64,000 bases of DNA from Saccharomycopsis fibuligera x Saccharomycopsis cf. fibuligera (taxonomy: Eukaryota; Ascomycota; Saccharomycetes; Ascoideales; Saccharomycopsidaceae): assembly GCA_001936135.1 (NCBI GenBank), contig CP012821.1:1178001-1242000 (forward strand). Direction: 5' to 3'. Below are positions 40,303 to 52,544 of the stretch, piece by piece; the stretch's first letter is position 1; the number at the start of each line of letters is the position of its first letter. Below the pieces are notes generated by a model. That model made no database searches. It worked only from the letters and a program-made list of their open reading frames with translations, and was not told where the DNA came from. Both the position numbers and the translations under genes were made by a program.

Positions 40303-43161
40303 ATGTCTGGTAAAGTCTCTTCATTTTTTTATGCCATTGATGCCGGTAACGCTAAGCAAGCCGAGCAAATTGTCGCCAAACTCATCAAGAAGACTCCAAA
40401 CTCTGTCCATTACCAGCTTCTTGCAAACTATTACGACTTGAAGGTCAACCATGACTTGGACAATGCTTTCAAGAAATCATTAGCACTTGTTCAAGATCCT
40501 GCCAATTTTAATCAGATTGCTAACAACGAGGTGCTTGACCTTCTTCTTACTATCTTTAAGCATTCAAACCACACAGACGATGTCTCTAAAATATTTGAAG
40601 TGTTGCTTAAGAAACAACCATTTAATACAAGCTTGATTGAGTTTTGGTTTCAGTATTCATTGACTAATTTGAATATTTCATCGTTGCAGAAAGCATCTTT
40701 CCATTCCCAAAAAGTTTCTTTCAAACAATCACAGGCAAAAAGTCCGCAAATGAGAAACAAGTTGCTCACTGCAGCATTCAACTACTACTTAGCAGCACAA
40801 AAGACTGACAAGCCATTAGAAAAGAAGTTATTTCCTCAGTTAGGCATTAAACTACTTGCGTTTATTGAGCCGTTGATTTCAGATCAAGAAATCTTTGTTA
40901 AGGTAACGTTACTTGGTGCCGCAGCAACTACTGATGCTAAAAACGAAATTATCAAGACTTTGGATGACCTATTAGCAAACAAAAAGTTCAATGAAATAGA
41001 TTTGTCATTGATTCACGTATACTTGGAAAGTTTGCGTGATTTGCAACTGTTTGAGAAATTATACAATTTCACCTACGATGTGGTTTTCAATACCAAGTTT
41101 GATGATTTCAATTTTTGGAATTTTCTCTTGTTGGCAGCTTTCAAGACAAATAAGCAACAAACACTATTGGAAAAGATGAAGACAGAAATTGTCCCTGCAG
41201 CACCAAACGCACAAGTTCCATCATCAAGTCTCGCCAATTCGAGAAACTTGTCATTAGCTTTGATCAACTTTGCGCTTCTAGCTCAAGATCAAGAACTTTT
41301 GAAAGCCCAAGTGTATGATTACTATCGTTTGTTTGGCGGTAAGAAATGTGCATTCCCAGACTTGAAGAAATATTTTACTCATCCAGAATTTGACCAAGAT
41401 TGGTTTTTGAATGATTTGTTAGTCAATCGTTTCTTCAATGAATTTGGGTTTCCTGAAAGATTCGATAACCCATCAAAGGCAGTGCTTTCTATTAATGAAG
41501 TAACGCTACTTACTAATTTCCAAAAATTCAAATTTTTGCAAAATCAGGACAAGCTTCTTAGCGATAAGCAAGCTGCACAAGCTTATATGAGTGAAAATTT
41601 GTTGATTTTTAACCATTGCTATGATCACTATTTGGTAACAAATAAAGAATTGTTGGCTACTGACTACTACATCGGAAACGAGTTGCTATTAATTAACTTA
41701 CAAATCAGCCTTGCAATAGATTTTTCCACTAAAAATGTTTTCCAACAACTTATTGTTCTCAAACATATTTTAGCATACTCTCCGCAAGATTTCAATGTTA
41801 AGCTATGGGTAATCAAACTTTACAACTACTTAAACCTTCCTCAAGCTTCTTTGCAAGTTTTTAAGACCCTTAGTGTGAAGAATGTGCAAGTCGATACATT
41901 GAATCATTACCTTAGCCACAGATTTGCATCAAGATTCCCAGACAAGGGATACATCGATTTCCTAAAACATAACTTGAATTTTTACAACGAGTCATCGTAT
42001 CAATACTTGATACATTTTTTGAAAAACTGTTATGAAAACAATGCATTTCTGAAAATTGAAAAATATATTGAGTTTCTTGAAAGAATACAGTCCAGTTATG
42101 AAAAATGGTACTCTTTTTCAGAGCTTTTGGACTCCAGTGCATACTTGAATGATAGTTCTAAAATCATTGATGGATATAAAAAGCAGAACTTTGACTATTT
42201 CAATTTAATCAAATTGTACAACGTGGATACAGAGACTAGCAAAGTAAAAGCAGATTTACCAGAAAAAGCCAATTTTACTGAAGACGTTAAGCTTCCAAAT
42301 GAATCGATTTTAACATTCAATACTGACGGATCGCTAGATAACAATTATGAGGAAAACCCTGGGCCATTCAATACTATGGACTATTCTGACAATCGTGATT
42401 TTGTCACTGAATGGCGCATTGGTATCAATGCGCGTATTGATCAATTGCAAGACAAGCTAACTACAGGTCCAATCACTGACCTGGACTACCTTAAGTTGAA
42501 AAATTTGAAAAACTTTTTGCTCTCGGAACCAATTAAGGATACTACCAAACATTTGCTTGATAATTTTAATTTGCTTTTCGCCAAAGTTGAAGCCACAACA
42601 TTTGACAAGTTCACCTCTATTGAAGTATTGGAATTAAAAATATTGCATAGTTTCTGGAACTTTATCATTGCTAAGGATGACAAAGGGGTAAGCACTCACT
42701 TGGCCCAAATTCAAGATTTGTTGAATCAAGTCACAGTATTGTTTAAATTGCAGTTCACCGACCCAAAGGAAACAATCGGTGTTGTTAATTGGGAATTCGC
42801 CCACATTTATATACTCGCTATTCATATTTACAAAACTTTGACCAAACAAGTGAAGCAAAACAAACAACATGTGCCTCAACATTTTAGCAAGTACAAGCTT
42901 CAAATTGATAATACTATAACTGGCAATTTAGCCAAATTACAAAAAGAAATATTGCAAGTACATGAGAATTCCGATTTGGCTAAGTTGGAAACTCAAAACT
43001 GGAAAGTGTTAGCAACTTGGCAAAAAGAACTTTCTGAGCAAAGCCAACAGAATGGGCAAGTTTTGCAAATATTGAAAGTTAGTGAAGGGGTGATTAACAG
43101 CGAGTTTAAAGCAGCTAGAGAACGGTACCTGAGTTTGTTTAAGGTTTTAAGTAAAGTTTAG
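40303..43161 (+). CDS. MDM20: Mdm20/Naa25, auxiliary subunit of NatB N-terminal acetyltransferase
   Basis: 952 residues; yeast Mdm20 has 796 and human NAA25 972. It is the TPR-type ribosome-anchoring partner of the catalytic Nat3, and NatB acetylates N-termini beginning Met-Asp, Met-Glu or Met-Asn, including actin and tropomyosin. The N-terminus has helical-repeat sequence AIDAGNAKQAEQIVAKLIKKTPNSVHYQLLANYYDL. Residues ~330-375 contain YDYYRLFGGKKCAFPDLKKYF, matching the NAA25 hallmark where a short helix is followed by a Cys-Phe-x-Asp-Leu element. The rest is all-helical and ends in a basic helix (FKAARERYLSLFKVL). The ATG at 40303 is the first in frame and suits the repeat start. There is no catalytic domain, as expected. 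Confidence 0.88.
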   Translation: MSGKVSSFFYAIDAGNAKQAEQIVAKLIKKTPNSVHYQLLANYYDLKVNHDLDNAFKKSLALVQDPANFNQIANNEVLDLLLTIFKHSNHTDDVSKIFEVLLKKQPFNTSLIEFWFQYSLTNLNISSLQKASFHSQKVSFKQSQAKSPQMRNKLLTAAFNYYLAAQKTDKPLEKKLFPQLGIKLLAFIEPLISDQEIFVKVTLLGAAATTDAKNEIIKTLDDLLANKKFNEIDLSLIHVYLESLRDLQLFEKLYNFTYDVVFNTKFDDFNFWNFLLLAAFKTNKQQTLLEKMKTEIVPAAPNAQVPSSSLANSRNLSLALINFALLAQDQELLKAQVYDYYRLFGGKKCAFPDLKKYFTHPEFDQDWFLNDLLVNRFFNEFGFPERFDNPSKAVLSINEVTLLTNFQKFKFLQNQDKLLSDKQAAQAYMSENLLIFNHCYDHYLVTNKELLATDYYIGNELLLINLQISLAIDFSTKNVFQQLIVLKHILAYSPQDFNVKLWVIKLYNYLNLPQASLQVFKTLSVKNVQVDTLNHYLSHRFASRFPDKGYIDFLKHNLNFYNESSYQYLIHFLKNCYENNAFLKIEKYIEFLERIQSSYEKWYSFSELLDSSAYLNDSSKIIDGYKKQNFDYFNLIKLYNVDTETSKVKADLPEKANFTEDVKLPNESILTFNTDGSLDNNYEENPGPFNTMDYSDNRDFVTEWRIGINARIDQLQDKLTTGPITDLDYLKLKNLKNFLLSEPIKDTTKHLLDNFNLLFAKVEATTFDKFTSIEVLELKILHSFWNFIIAKDDKGVSTHLAQIQDLLNQVTVLFKLQFTDPKETIGVVNWEFAHIYILAIHIYKTLTKQVKQNKQHVPQHFSKYKLQIDNTITGNLAKLQKEILQVHENSDLAKLETQNWKVLATWQKELSEQSQQNGQVLQILKVSEGVINSEFKAARERYLSLFKVLSKV

Positions 43162-43754
43162 GATGTTTATTATTATATGCCCTTTTACTAGTCTGCACTC
43201 TGGCACTAAATGCGGATCATTTGAAATGAAATATGAATACATATATTTGTTTTGTACTTTGTTTATTGATGTTGGGCACCATCGGTTGTATTACTTACAC
43301 ATTTATTCTATGATACAACTTGTAAGCGAACCTACTAGTTGAGTCCGATAAAAAAAACTATTACACAAAATCGGAGAGACAAGAAGCCTTTTGCAAAATG
43401 TAGGGTATCACCGATGATACTCTCAAAATTATTAATCTTAAAGTGTGCAAATATGCGCTGCTATAAGAAGGTATGGGCCCTATATTAATGTAAAAATATC
43501 TCTAACTTGTGAATAGGCGAGTTATGGAGTTCCCGGTACGGTATGCATGTCGAGATAGATTACGTCGCTGCGAGATTGTTGCTTACTCAGCGCTAACTAA
43601 TAATGCTATAGTGAAAAAAATTGGCCATGATGCACCAGAAAAGCAAAATGAATCATCACGGCAATAGTAACCAAGCCGACAAGAACTTATATTATAATTT
43701 TGTTTTCCTTTGGAGAGGTTATCGAATGATTAGCCAAACAGGAATAAGAAAACT
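43162..43754. other. Spacer between MDM20 and PHA2
   Basis: MDM20 3' UTR and PHA2 promoter, AT-rich. I looked for TGASTCA (Gcn4) sites expected for an amino-acid gene and found none here. Nothing else was recognised. Confidence 0.5.
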
Positions 43755-45232
43755 ATGGGAAAAGTTATAAGAGTAGCATTTCTTGGGCCAGAAGGAAGTT
43801 TTTCTCATCAGGTACGTATTCAATGATTGGACTTTTGAACGAACATTTGAAGGAACGGTCTCAAAGGCACGAAAAAATAACTTAAAATTAGAACAAGGTC
43901 AAATAAAATGAAGCAAGCTTGTGCAGGGGGAAGTGATGATAGTTTTGATAAGCTCGTTTGTTCTAGTCCATGATGTTTCACTAAGCTCAAGTAAAATAAC
44001 TGAAAAGAGAATTCAATTACTAACTAGTAATTATCAAGGCAGCTCTTCAACAATTTAGCAATACTCACACACAGACATTATCACAAAGTATTGAATATGC
44101 TCCACAAGTATCAATAGCTAATTGTTTCAACGCATTGGCCTCTAATTCAGTAGATTATTCGGTAGTGCCGTTGGAAAACTCTACTAATGGCCAAGTTGCA
44201 TTGAGTTATGATTTGATCCGCAATTGGTTTTTCCACAATACATTAAACAGCAACACAAAAACTGCTCAAGATTCGAAAATAAATAAGAACAATAACGAGA
44301 ATAGCACGAAGGACGAAACCTCATCATCGCAATTGCCAAGTTTCGAAGTCTTTGATGAACAATACGTCAGCATCCATCATAATCTTTTAACCCAAACCAC
44401 AGACCTTTCTAAAGTAGAGAAAATATATTCCCATCCCCAAGTTTGGACCCAATGCATGCGCTTCTTTACCGAGATAGTGGATCAAGGAGTCAAGATTCAC
44501 AAGGTGGATACTAGTTCCACTTCAAAAGCAGCACAACTTGTGTTGCAAGATATCAAAAACGGCATCACTAATACGGCATCAATTTCAAGCAGTACTGCAG
44601 CGCAGATATATAACTTGAATGCTTTGCGTCAGAATATTGAAGATGATAAGAATAACACAACGAGATTTCTCGTCTTTGGTAAACGGAAGCACAAGCCGGA
44701 AGATTTACTAACGGGTTCTATTGGTGGTGCTGGCGGTGGTGGTACTGGTACTGCTGATGATGCTATCAGCATTTCGAGCACTTTCAATAAAAAGTATACT
44801 ACAAGTACAAATACTACTGCTGATGAAGTGCTAAGTAATATCACTAACCAAAACCCTATTCCTGTGGCAGTAGACAACACCAAAAATAGTTCAGAAAATA
44901 GCTTACACACTAGTGCCAGAGGTACCGCCATTACGGACCACGTTACTTTTATTGCTATTAGAATTCAAAATGAAAACACGGGTTTTCTATGCGATGCTCT
45001 AAATTTCTTTAAAAAACACAAAATCAATCTTGCAAACATCAACACTCGACCATCGCAGATTGTCAAATGGCAGTATATTTTCTTTATTGAGTTATATGGC
45101 GATTTGTATAATGATGAGAATGTCAAGAGTTGTATCAAAGAGTTACAACAAAATGTGATTAAATTGAAGATTATTGGGTGCTTTAAGAGAAACCCTGAGT
45201 ACTTTAACAATAAAATTGAGCCTTATAGTTAA
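43755..45232 (+). CDS. PHA2: Pha2, prephenate dehydratase; two exons
   Basis: Exons 43755-43811 and 44039-45232 join in frame to 416 residues; yeast Pha2 has 334. It converts prephenate to phenylpyruvate with loss of water and CO2, the committed step to phenylalanine. Exon 1 gives MGKVIRVAFLGPEGSFSHQ, the PDT N-terminus, and exon 2 continues AALQQF. VDYSVVPLENSTNGQV is the prephenate-binding strand and Thr227-Arg-Phe (TRFLVFG) is the catalytic TRF motif. The regulatory ACT domain starts at DHVTFIAIRIQN (residue 319) and contains NTRPSQ, the variant of the Phe-binding ESRP motif. A Gly/Thr/Asn-rich insert of ~80 residues separates the two domains, and another polar insert lies near residues 90-115. 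The intron splits the first beta-alpha unit, so the start is missed without splicing. Confidence 0.94.
43812..44038 (+). other. PHA2 spliceosomal intron
   Basis: 227-base intron with 5' site GTACGT at 43812, TACTAAC branch point at 44018-44024 and 3' AG at 44037-44038. An AG only 2 bases past the branch motif is skipped, as expected from its closeness. Phase 0; splicing gives GPEGSFSHQ-AALQQF. Confidence 0.92.
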
Positions 45233-46991
45233 ATTTAGGGAGTATTAGTTAACAAGCTGGAGCCTTATGTACAAGCTAATGTTAGTATGTTATCATGTTA
45301 TCCTTTATGTCGTAGTTTTTCTAGAAAATGAAGTAATGTTTAGGCTGACTGCATTTGATTGTTGTGTGCCTTACTAAAGATTGCAAACTGTGTTGCTATC
45401 TCAGTTGCTCAAATAATTTTCTTCTTCTGTGATGTCTTGCTTGCATAAATATTAAAAGTGCCAATACGTGGCCATGACTAAACTGTCTGTGTGTAAAGTA
45501 TTTTTATGTATTGGTATAGCTCTAATATGAAGATCAAAGGTTATCAAAAGTGCATCTTTCGTTAAACAGGGTTTGCTATTTCTCTGCTATGCTCATTAAT
45601 TCCCTGTTGAATCACCGGTATCAACATTATGGGAAAAAAAGTTACTAAAACATTATACGGTAAAATTATCAGCTTCATTGAAAAAAAAACTCCAACTTAT
45701 TAGATAACCCTTTTATCTTAGTGAGTGGACAAAGGTATTGCTTTTTCAATTTAACTATTGGCAACAACAACTCAAAAAACCATATAATAATTATTAAGAA
45801 TAAAAATCTTATCTATCTTTGTCACAAATTCAATAAAACTGCTAAAGTTTTTTTAATTAATAATAAGTAGGCATTTTTCTTAAGTACTTCCTATATCCTA
45901 GCAACTAATCTATATAGTAAATATTATATAAAATTGTAGCGGTTGACTAAAATAGCGATCATTTCTGGTTAGATAGTCAATTCCAAGGAGTGTCGTATTT
46001 CATGTTTCCTTGGAGGAACATAACAAACAATGACCAGTATATCTATTTTATTAAGCTTTTCGAAATTTTTTAGCAGCACAATTTTTGCACAATTTTTATC
46101 TTACTTTTATATTGATATGCTTTTACAACCCACTCTAAAAGAGAGCTTTCTCATAGCTATACTTTTTGCATAATAAAAAACTGCGAAACAGATCAACGTG
46201 CAAGTTTCTTTCTATAAACATAGTTTATATCTTTACTGGATCATGATTTGCATTTCAAAAAGCATAGACGAAAAAGGCCACTACACTCCAGCTTTGCAAA
46301 TTATTTTCTTCAGCTTCCGCCTTTTTATAACTTTTTATGTTTGAACAAATTAACAATAACCAGCTCATTCTGGTGTCTGCTCAAACTATTACACCGCTAG
46401 ACCACGTTATATGTGAGGGTCCCTTACCACTGGTACATATTCTTTAGAGCGCACGTGGATTACATGTGACCTTACGTTCTTTTTTTTCCGTGTTTTCCTT
46501 TTGATTTTTGTTTAGACTTTGGTGAAATGCTAGTGGTACGCTGGAGACAAATAGACGGCTTAGGGTTTAATTTCAAGGAGAAAAAAAGAACGTTTAGCTA
46601 TAACACTGTGTTGATTTGTTAACAACTCAGCATTTTGAGTTATTTATCAAGCAATCTGCTCTTATTTTGCTTCGCTCATTCGACAGTTTAGCAATTTTAG
46701 TAATAATATAAATTTAGCTCTTCAAAATAACGGTCTGCATATTCATGTTTTGATTCATTGACGGAGTTCATTTAATAAAATTGACCAATAAGTCCTCAAT
46801 AGAAATACCACCAAAGCAGAACCAACTTTCTGTCAAGTTAATTGTGCAGTATATAATATTGAATAATATAACTGGAAATTCCCGCTTACAACCATCTTTT
46901 GAATCAAAGCATTGCTTAGCATCAACATCAAAGACGCAAAGTAATATCTACTTCAAATAACTAATTACATAGCATTCAAGACGATTTCGCT
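45233..46991. other. Spacer between PHA2 and the MED2-like gene
   Basis: 1.76 kb, strongly AT-rich. An 8-bp inverted repeat, TCCAAGGA and TCCTTGGA (45982-45989 and 46007-46014), encloses a 17-base loop. No open frame, tRNA or known RNA was identified. Confidence 0.5.
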
Positions 46992-48947
<1,956 letters not shown>

Positions 48948-50370
48948 GAAGGCTTTAAGCTTCAAGCTTCGTCCTTTCCTTGATTTCTTCGATTCTCATT
49001 TATCGTATGTAATTTTAGTATTTTTTAATTTTTAGTTTTTTTTTTTTTTTTTTTTTTTCTTTTTTTTATGAGTTCTGTTTTTCTGTTTTTCATTATTCTT
49101 GTTTTATTGATCCAGTTTTGTTGATTATTGTTTTTTGCCTTTCTCTTTGTGAGTGGTTTCATGTAATTATAGGAAAACAACGTTTTTTTTTTTTTTTTTT
49201 CTTTTTTGCTTTTTTGTCTTTTTTGGGATATAACAAGTTGCATTTCACTACTATGGAGCGTGACCGCTGCCATCGATTTACGGTCATTTTCATTGTGATT
49301 GTCATATACTTATTGTTAGAGTGAGCTTTTTTGTCCACCTTTTAATAAAATGTTTCATTACTGTCTGCTACTTGCTTTCTGAAGGCATTTTCTAGCCGTG
49401 ACATGTGTCCGTTATCTCCAAGGAGGGGAAGTAATATTTTCCACTGAAACCTGTCTCTGCTACAGAAGTCCAAGCTGCTCGGTAATCGGCCCTAATAAGA
49501 TTCATATGTACGCCCTTGCATCTTGCACCCTGCAACATGATAAGGCGCGATATAGGCTGAGAGCGTGGGCGAAGCAAGGAAATATTTTTCTGTCGAGATA
49601 TTCGAGATGTTTGTAGCTGGCGAGTAATGTTCATTTCACATGGATGAGAAATCGCCGGATCGGGAAATTCATGTCGAAGAAAAAAAAAGCTTTTTATCAG
49701 TCTCAAGGTGCAGCATCCTTTCGATGAATCCCTTCAAGCTGAGGGGATGGGAGTCAATTTACAGCAAAAGGGCGAAACCTTATAAACGTGCTGATGATAA
49801 TGAACATTGCTAAATTTGGTGATGTGTTAAGCGATAATGTAGTGGGCATGGTGAGAAAAATAGTCAAGCCAGAGTAGAAATAAAAGATGCATATTTTGAA
49901 GCATGGGCGCCATCACCGGCTGTACCAAGTAAAAAGCAGCGCAGTGCGATATACGTGCAAGAGGAAGTAAAAGGAAAATGAGGCAGTTTTTTTCTTTCTC
50001 TTTTTTGTCTGTGCTTTGTCTACATTGTATTCTAGTTCTATATGCTTGTTGGCATATATGTCACTTGCATGATACTGTGTGACCTGATATAGGTGTAATT
50101 CAAGGCTCGGGCTAGAGCACGCAGGATATGACAGAAACAGCGTAGGCAGCGTAGATCCGTGAACTGCAGTGAAGGGAAATACAAATGACTAACAGAAATC
50201 ACATATGTATCCGGTAAATAAGGTCACGGAAAGGCCACGCAGACACGGCAGTTCCGTTAGCTGGCTGCTGTAGTTGCTCTTTGTATGAACAGTAGGAAAC
50301 ATCGGCGAGCAACCACACAGTGCACATAAGTGAGATCCAAACATGGCGAAAAAGGAAACAGGGGACCGTT

Positions 50371-50403
50371 GCCGTTGGCCAGCCGTTGGCCAGCCGTTGG
50401 CAG
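50371..50403. repeat. 11-mer minisatellite, three units
   Basis: GCCGTTGGCCA twice, then GCCGTTGGCAG, in tandem. Confidence 0.9.
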
Positions 50404-50555
50404 AACGAGGGGGAGGTGTTTAACTTTTGAATTTTTTCTAGCTCACAGACGCCCGGATCGCAGCAGATTTTCTAGATCTAGATCCAGTGCTGAAGCGCGA
50501 GGTAATTGCCAAAGTCGATATTCATCGCAATACGGCTGCTAGAGAAGTGCCGGTA

Positions 50556-50591
50556 TGCGGTGCGTGCGGTGCGTGCGGTGCGTGCGGTGCA
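50556..50591. repeat. 9-mer minisatellite, four units
   Basis: TGCGGTGCG three times, then TGCGGTGCA, in tandem, followed by TGCATGCAA. Confidence 0.9.
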
Positions 50592-51136
50592 TGCATGCAA
50601 ATGACAAAATCTAAAGTACTTTTCCGGCTCTTAGCAGTCTAGCAGGTGCTGTAGATGGTGCGGGTGGGCAGCACCGAAGCAAACCACAGGCTGTGCAACC
50701 ACGTAGGACGTAGCACGTAAGTCTACAATGCTGCTGCGATGACGCAGAGACAAACAGGCGCGTCGATGTCGATGTTACGTTGTCTTCATATGCGGCCTGG
50801 CTACTATGTTTCTGCTATGTTCCCGGCACGACTTCTTTCCTGCCTGGCCACACGGCAAGCGGCGCAGTGGACCTGGAAAATTTTCGGCAGCTAAAGCAGG
50901 GTGCGAGAGAAGTGTTGCAAAGACAGGAAGATAGATAGCAGCACAGCAAGTCTAAATAAACACCATGCCGCAAGAGCAAGGATCGGACGGAATTGCAATT
51001 ACGACGGCTGCGGAGCCAGCAACAAGAACAATAGGTTTGGACGGTCAATCTCACGTCTGCGACATTGCTACCGGCATGTCTCAGTGGACCCGAAGATCAG
51101 AGACAGCGACGACGCTAAACAGATGTCCGTGGCGGT

Positions 51137-51172
51137 GCCCTTGGGCCTGCCCTTATGCTTGCCCTTGGGCCT
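51137..51172. repeat. 12-mer minisatellite, three units
   Basis: GCCCTTGGGCCT, GCCCTTATGCTT, GCCCTTGGGCCT in tandem. Confidence 0.85.
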
Positions 51173-51285
51173 GGCCCAAAGAAGCCAGAGGTCCGCCGCG
51201 AGCCGGCTGAGGATGGAGGAGCACTGCGACCGCCGACTGCTGCCAGCAGCAATCGCGTACCGGCTCGCATGTTGGCGGCCGCTGC

Positions 51286-51308
51286 GCGGCGGCTGACTCA
51301 GCCGCCGC
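51286..51308. promoter_or_regulatory. Perfect 23-bp palindrome centred on TGACTCA (copy 1)
   Basis: Arms GCGGCGGC and GCCGCCGC flank TGACTCA at 51294-51300. The whole 23 bp is a perfect inverted repeat about the central C. TGACTCA is the Gcn4/AP-1 bZIP consensus. Confidence 0.7.
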
Positions 51309-51309
51309 C

Positions 51310-51328
51310 CCGCGCTGACTCAGCGCGG
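51310..51328. promoter_or_regulatory. Perfect 19-bp palindrome centred on TGACTCA (copy 2)
   Basis: Arms CCGCGC and GCGCGG flank TGACTCA at 51316-51322. The heptamer is 22 bp from that of copy 1, but the arm sequence differs, so it is not a simple duplication. GGCCGGCC follows at 51327-51334. Confidence 0.7.
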
Positions 51329-51455
51329 CCGGCCCCGGCCGGGTAGCGAGCATGCGGCGCTCCGCGCCAAGCTGCGCAAACACCGTTGCTTGCATGTCCA
51401 TACAACTGCCATGTGCGTCAGACAATGCACATAGAAGAACGCAGCGCCACGCAGC

Positions 51456-51483
51456 GTGCGGTAGGTACTGTGCGGCAGGTACT
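51456..51483. repeat. 14-mer tandem duplication
   Basis: GTGCGGTAGGTACT then GTGCGGCAGGTACT, one mismatch. Confidence 0.85.
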
Positions 51484-52236
51484 GTGCCTGTGGGTGGTTG
51501 CACAGCATTTGCGAGGCCCACAAGCCTGAGAGCCTGGGAGCCTGGGCCTACACCAGCGACCGCCCTGAAGCGGCAGACGATCCCTCATCGCACCGTCCAT
51601 CCATCGTCAGTTCGGCGGCTGCTTACAACTGCCCGCTGTGCGCGTGCGCGTGCGCGTGGAGTGCTAATCGCACGGTGCGACACAAAATCCTCTTGCTGCT
51701 TTGCTCTGCTGAGCCCCATTTTGCCTGCCGCCAGCCGCCCCTTTTCCCTGAGCGTCTCTCAGGATTCCCTCAGATCCCACAGGACTGATTGTGGTGCTGC
51801 GTTGGCCGGCTCCCTCGAGACCTTGAGCGGCATTGTCGGCGGCCACGCTAAGCTGCGCTAGCCCAGCCCAAGCACTGCGATGCTGAACTTTCATTGGAGA
51901 CAAATTTTTTTCCTTTAAGGTTGCGCATCGACCATTCCACCATCTGAGAACACAATGCCGGCAAACCGTATCTCAGGAAGCCATGGCTGAGACAGAAACG
52001 CTGCAGTCTGTATTGCACTCACAGGCTTTGCACCGTTCGCTGCTGTGCACAATAGAGTTTGCACGCTCCCTCAGCCGTCTATTCTTAGAACGCGCATCAT
52101 CAGATCCTGAAACTAATTAATCGCTCGCTCGTTGATTCATCCGTTCGTTCGCTCATTGAGGGCAAGCTTTTCTCTGCAGCCATTTGACTTTTGTTCTGCG
52201 CTTGTTCATCTGCTTATTCGTTTGCTTATCCATTTG

Positions 52237-52237
<1 letters not shown>

Positions 52238-52272
<35 letters not shown>
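52238..52272. repeat. Poly(T) tract, 35 bases
   Basis: Thirty-five T on the + strand about 270 bases upstream of the Prm10-like ATG, followed by TTTTGTTTTG-type repeats. Confidence 0.9.
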
Positions 52273-52274
<2 letters not shown>

Positions 52275-52544
52275 TTATTTTGTTTTGTTTTGTCTTGTCT
52301 CGTTTTGCTTTTATTCCAAAGCTCCACTTTACTTCTTCCACACTTGTACGTACGTGCATACATACATACTACCCCTTGCCGAGCTTCACTCACTCACTCA
52401 CTCACTCGCTCACTGCTCACTCACTCTTTTTTTCTTATATCTTTGTCGCTTCCCCCGTTTTCGTCACTTCCACCTGCCCGTTTGCCCAGCTCCACCACCA
52501 GAAGGCCTGCCCTTTTCCAAACGCCATCCTCAACGCCATCCGCC

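Larger units (their letters stand above)
48948..52544. other. 3.6 kb spacer: MED2-like 3' side, then GC-rich repeat-dense block
   Basis: The first ~350 bases hold T runs (49036-49058, 49183-49200). From about 49380 the base composition shifts and 50200-52130 is distinctly GC-rich with minisatellites at 50371, 50556, 51137, 51456 and 51638 and two palindromes at 51286-51328. A 35-base T run lies at 52238-52272, after which a pyrimidine-rich leader runs to the Prm10-like ATG. Overlapping open frames on both strands here lack protein character; one at 50965-51210 has a good start context. No gene is called. Confidence 0.5.

Noticed and set aside
46381-46450. tRNA-like sequence (GTGGTCTAGCGGT on the minus strand)
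   Set aside because: No T arm or B box (GGTTCGAATCC) and no acceptor pairing.
49781-49850. Possible box C/D snoRNA (TGATGA followed by other box-like motifs)
   Set aside because: Box C is off-consensus, no terminal stem was found and box D spacing does not fit.
52191-52544. In-frame 118-residue N-terminal extension of the Prm10-like protein
   Set aside because: It would translate a 35-base T run as poly-Phe and a pyrimidine-rich leader; the ATG at 52545 has a normal polar start.
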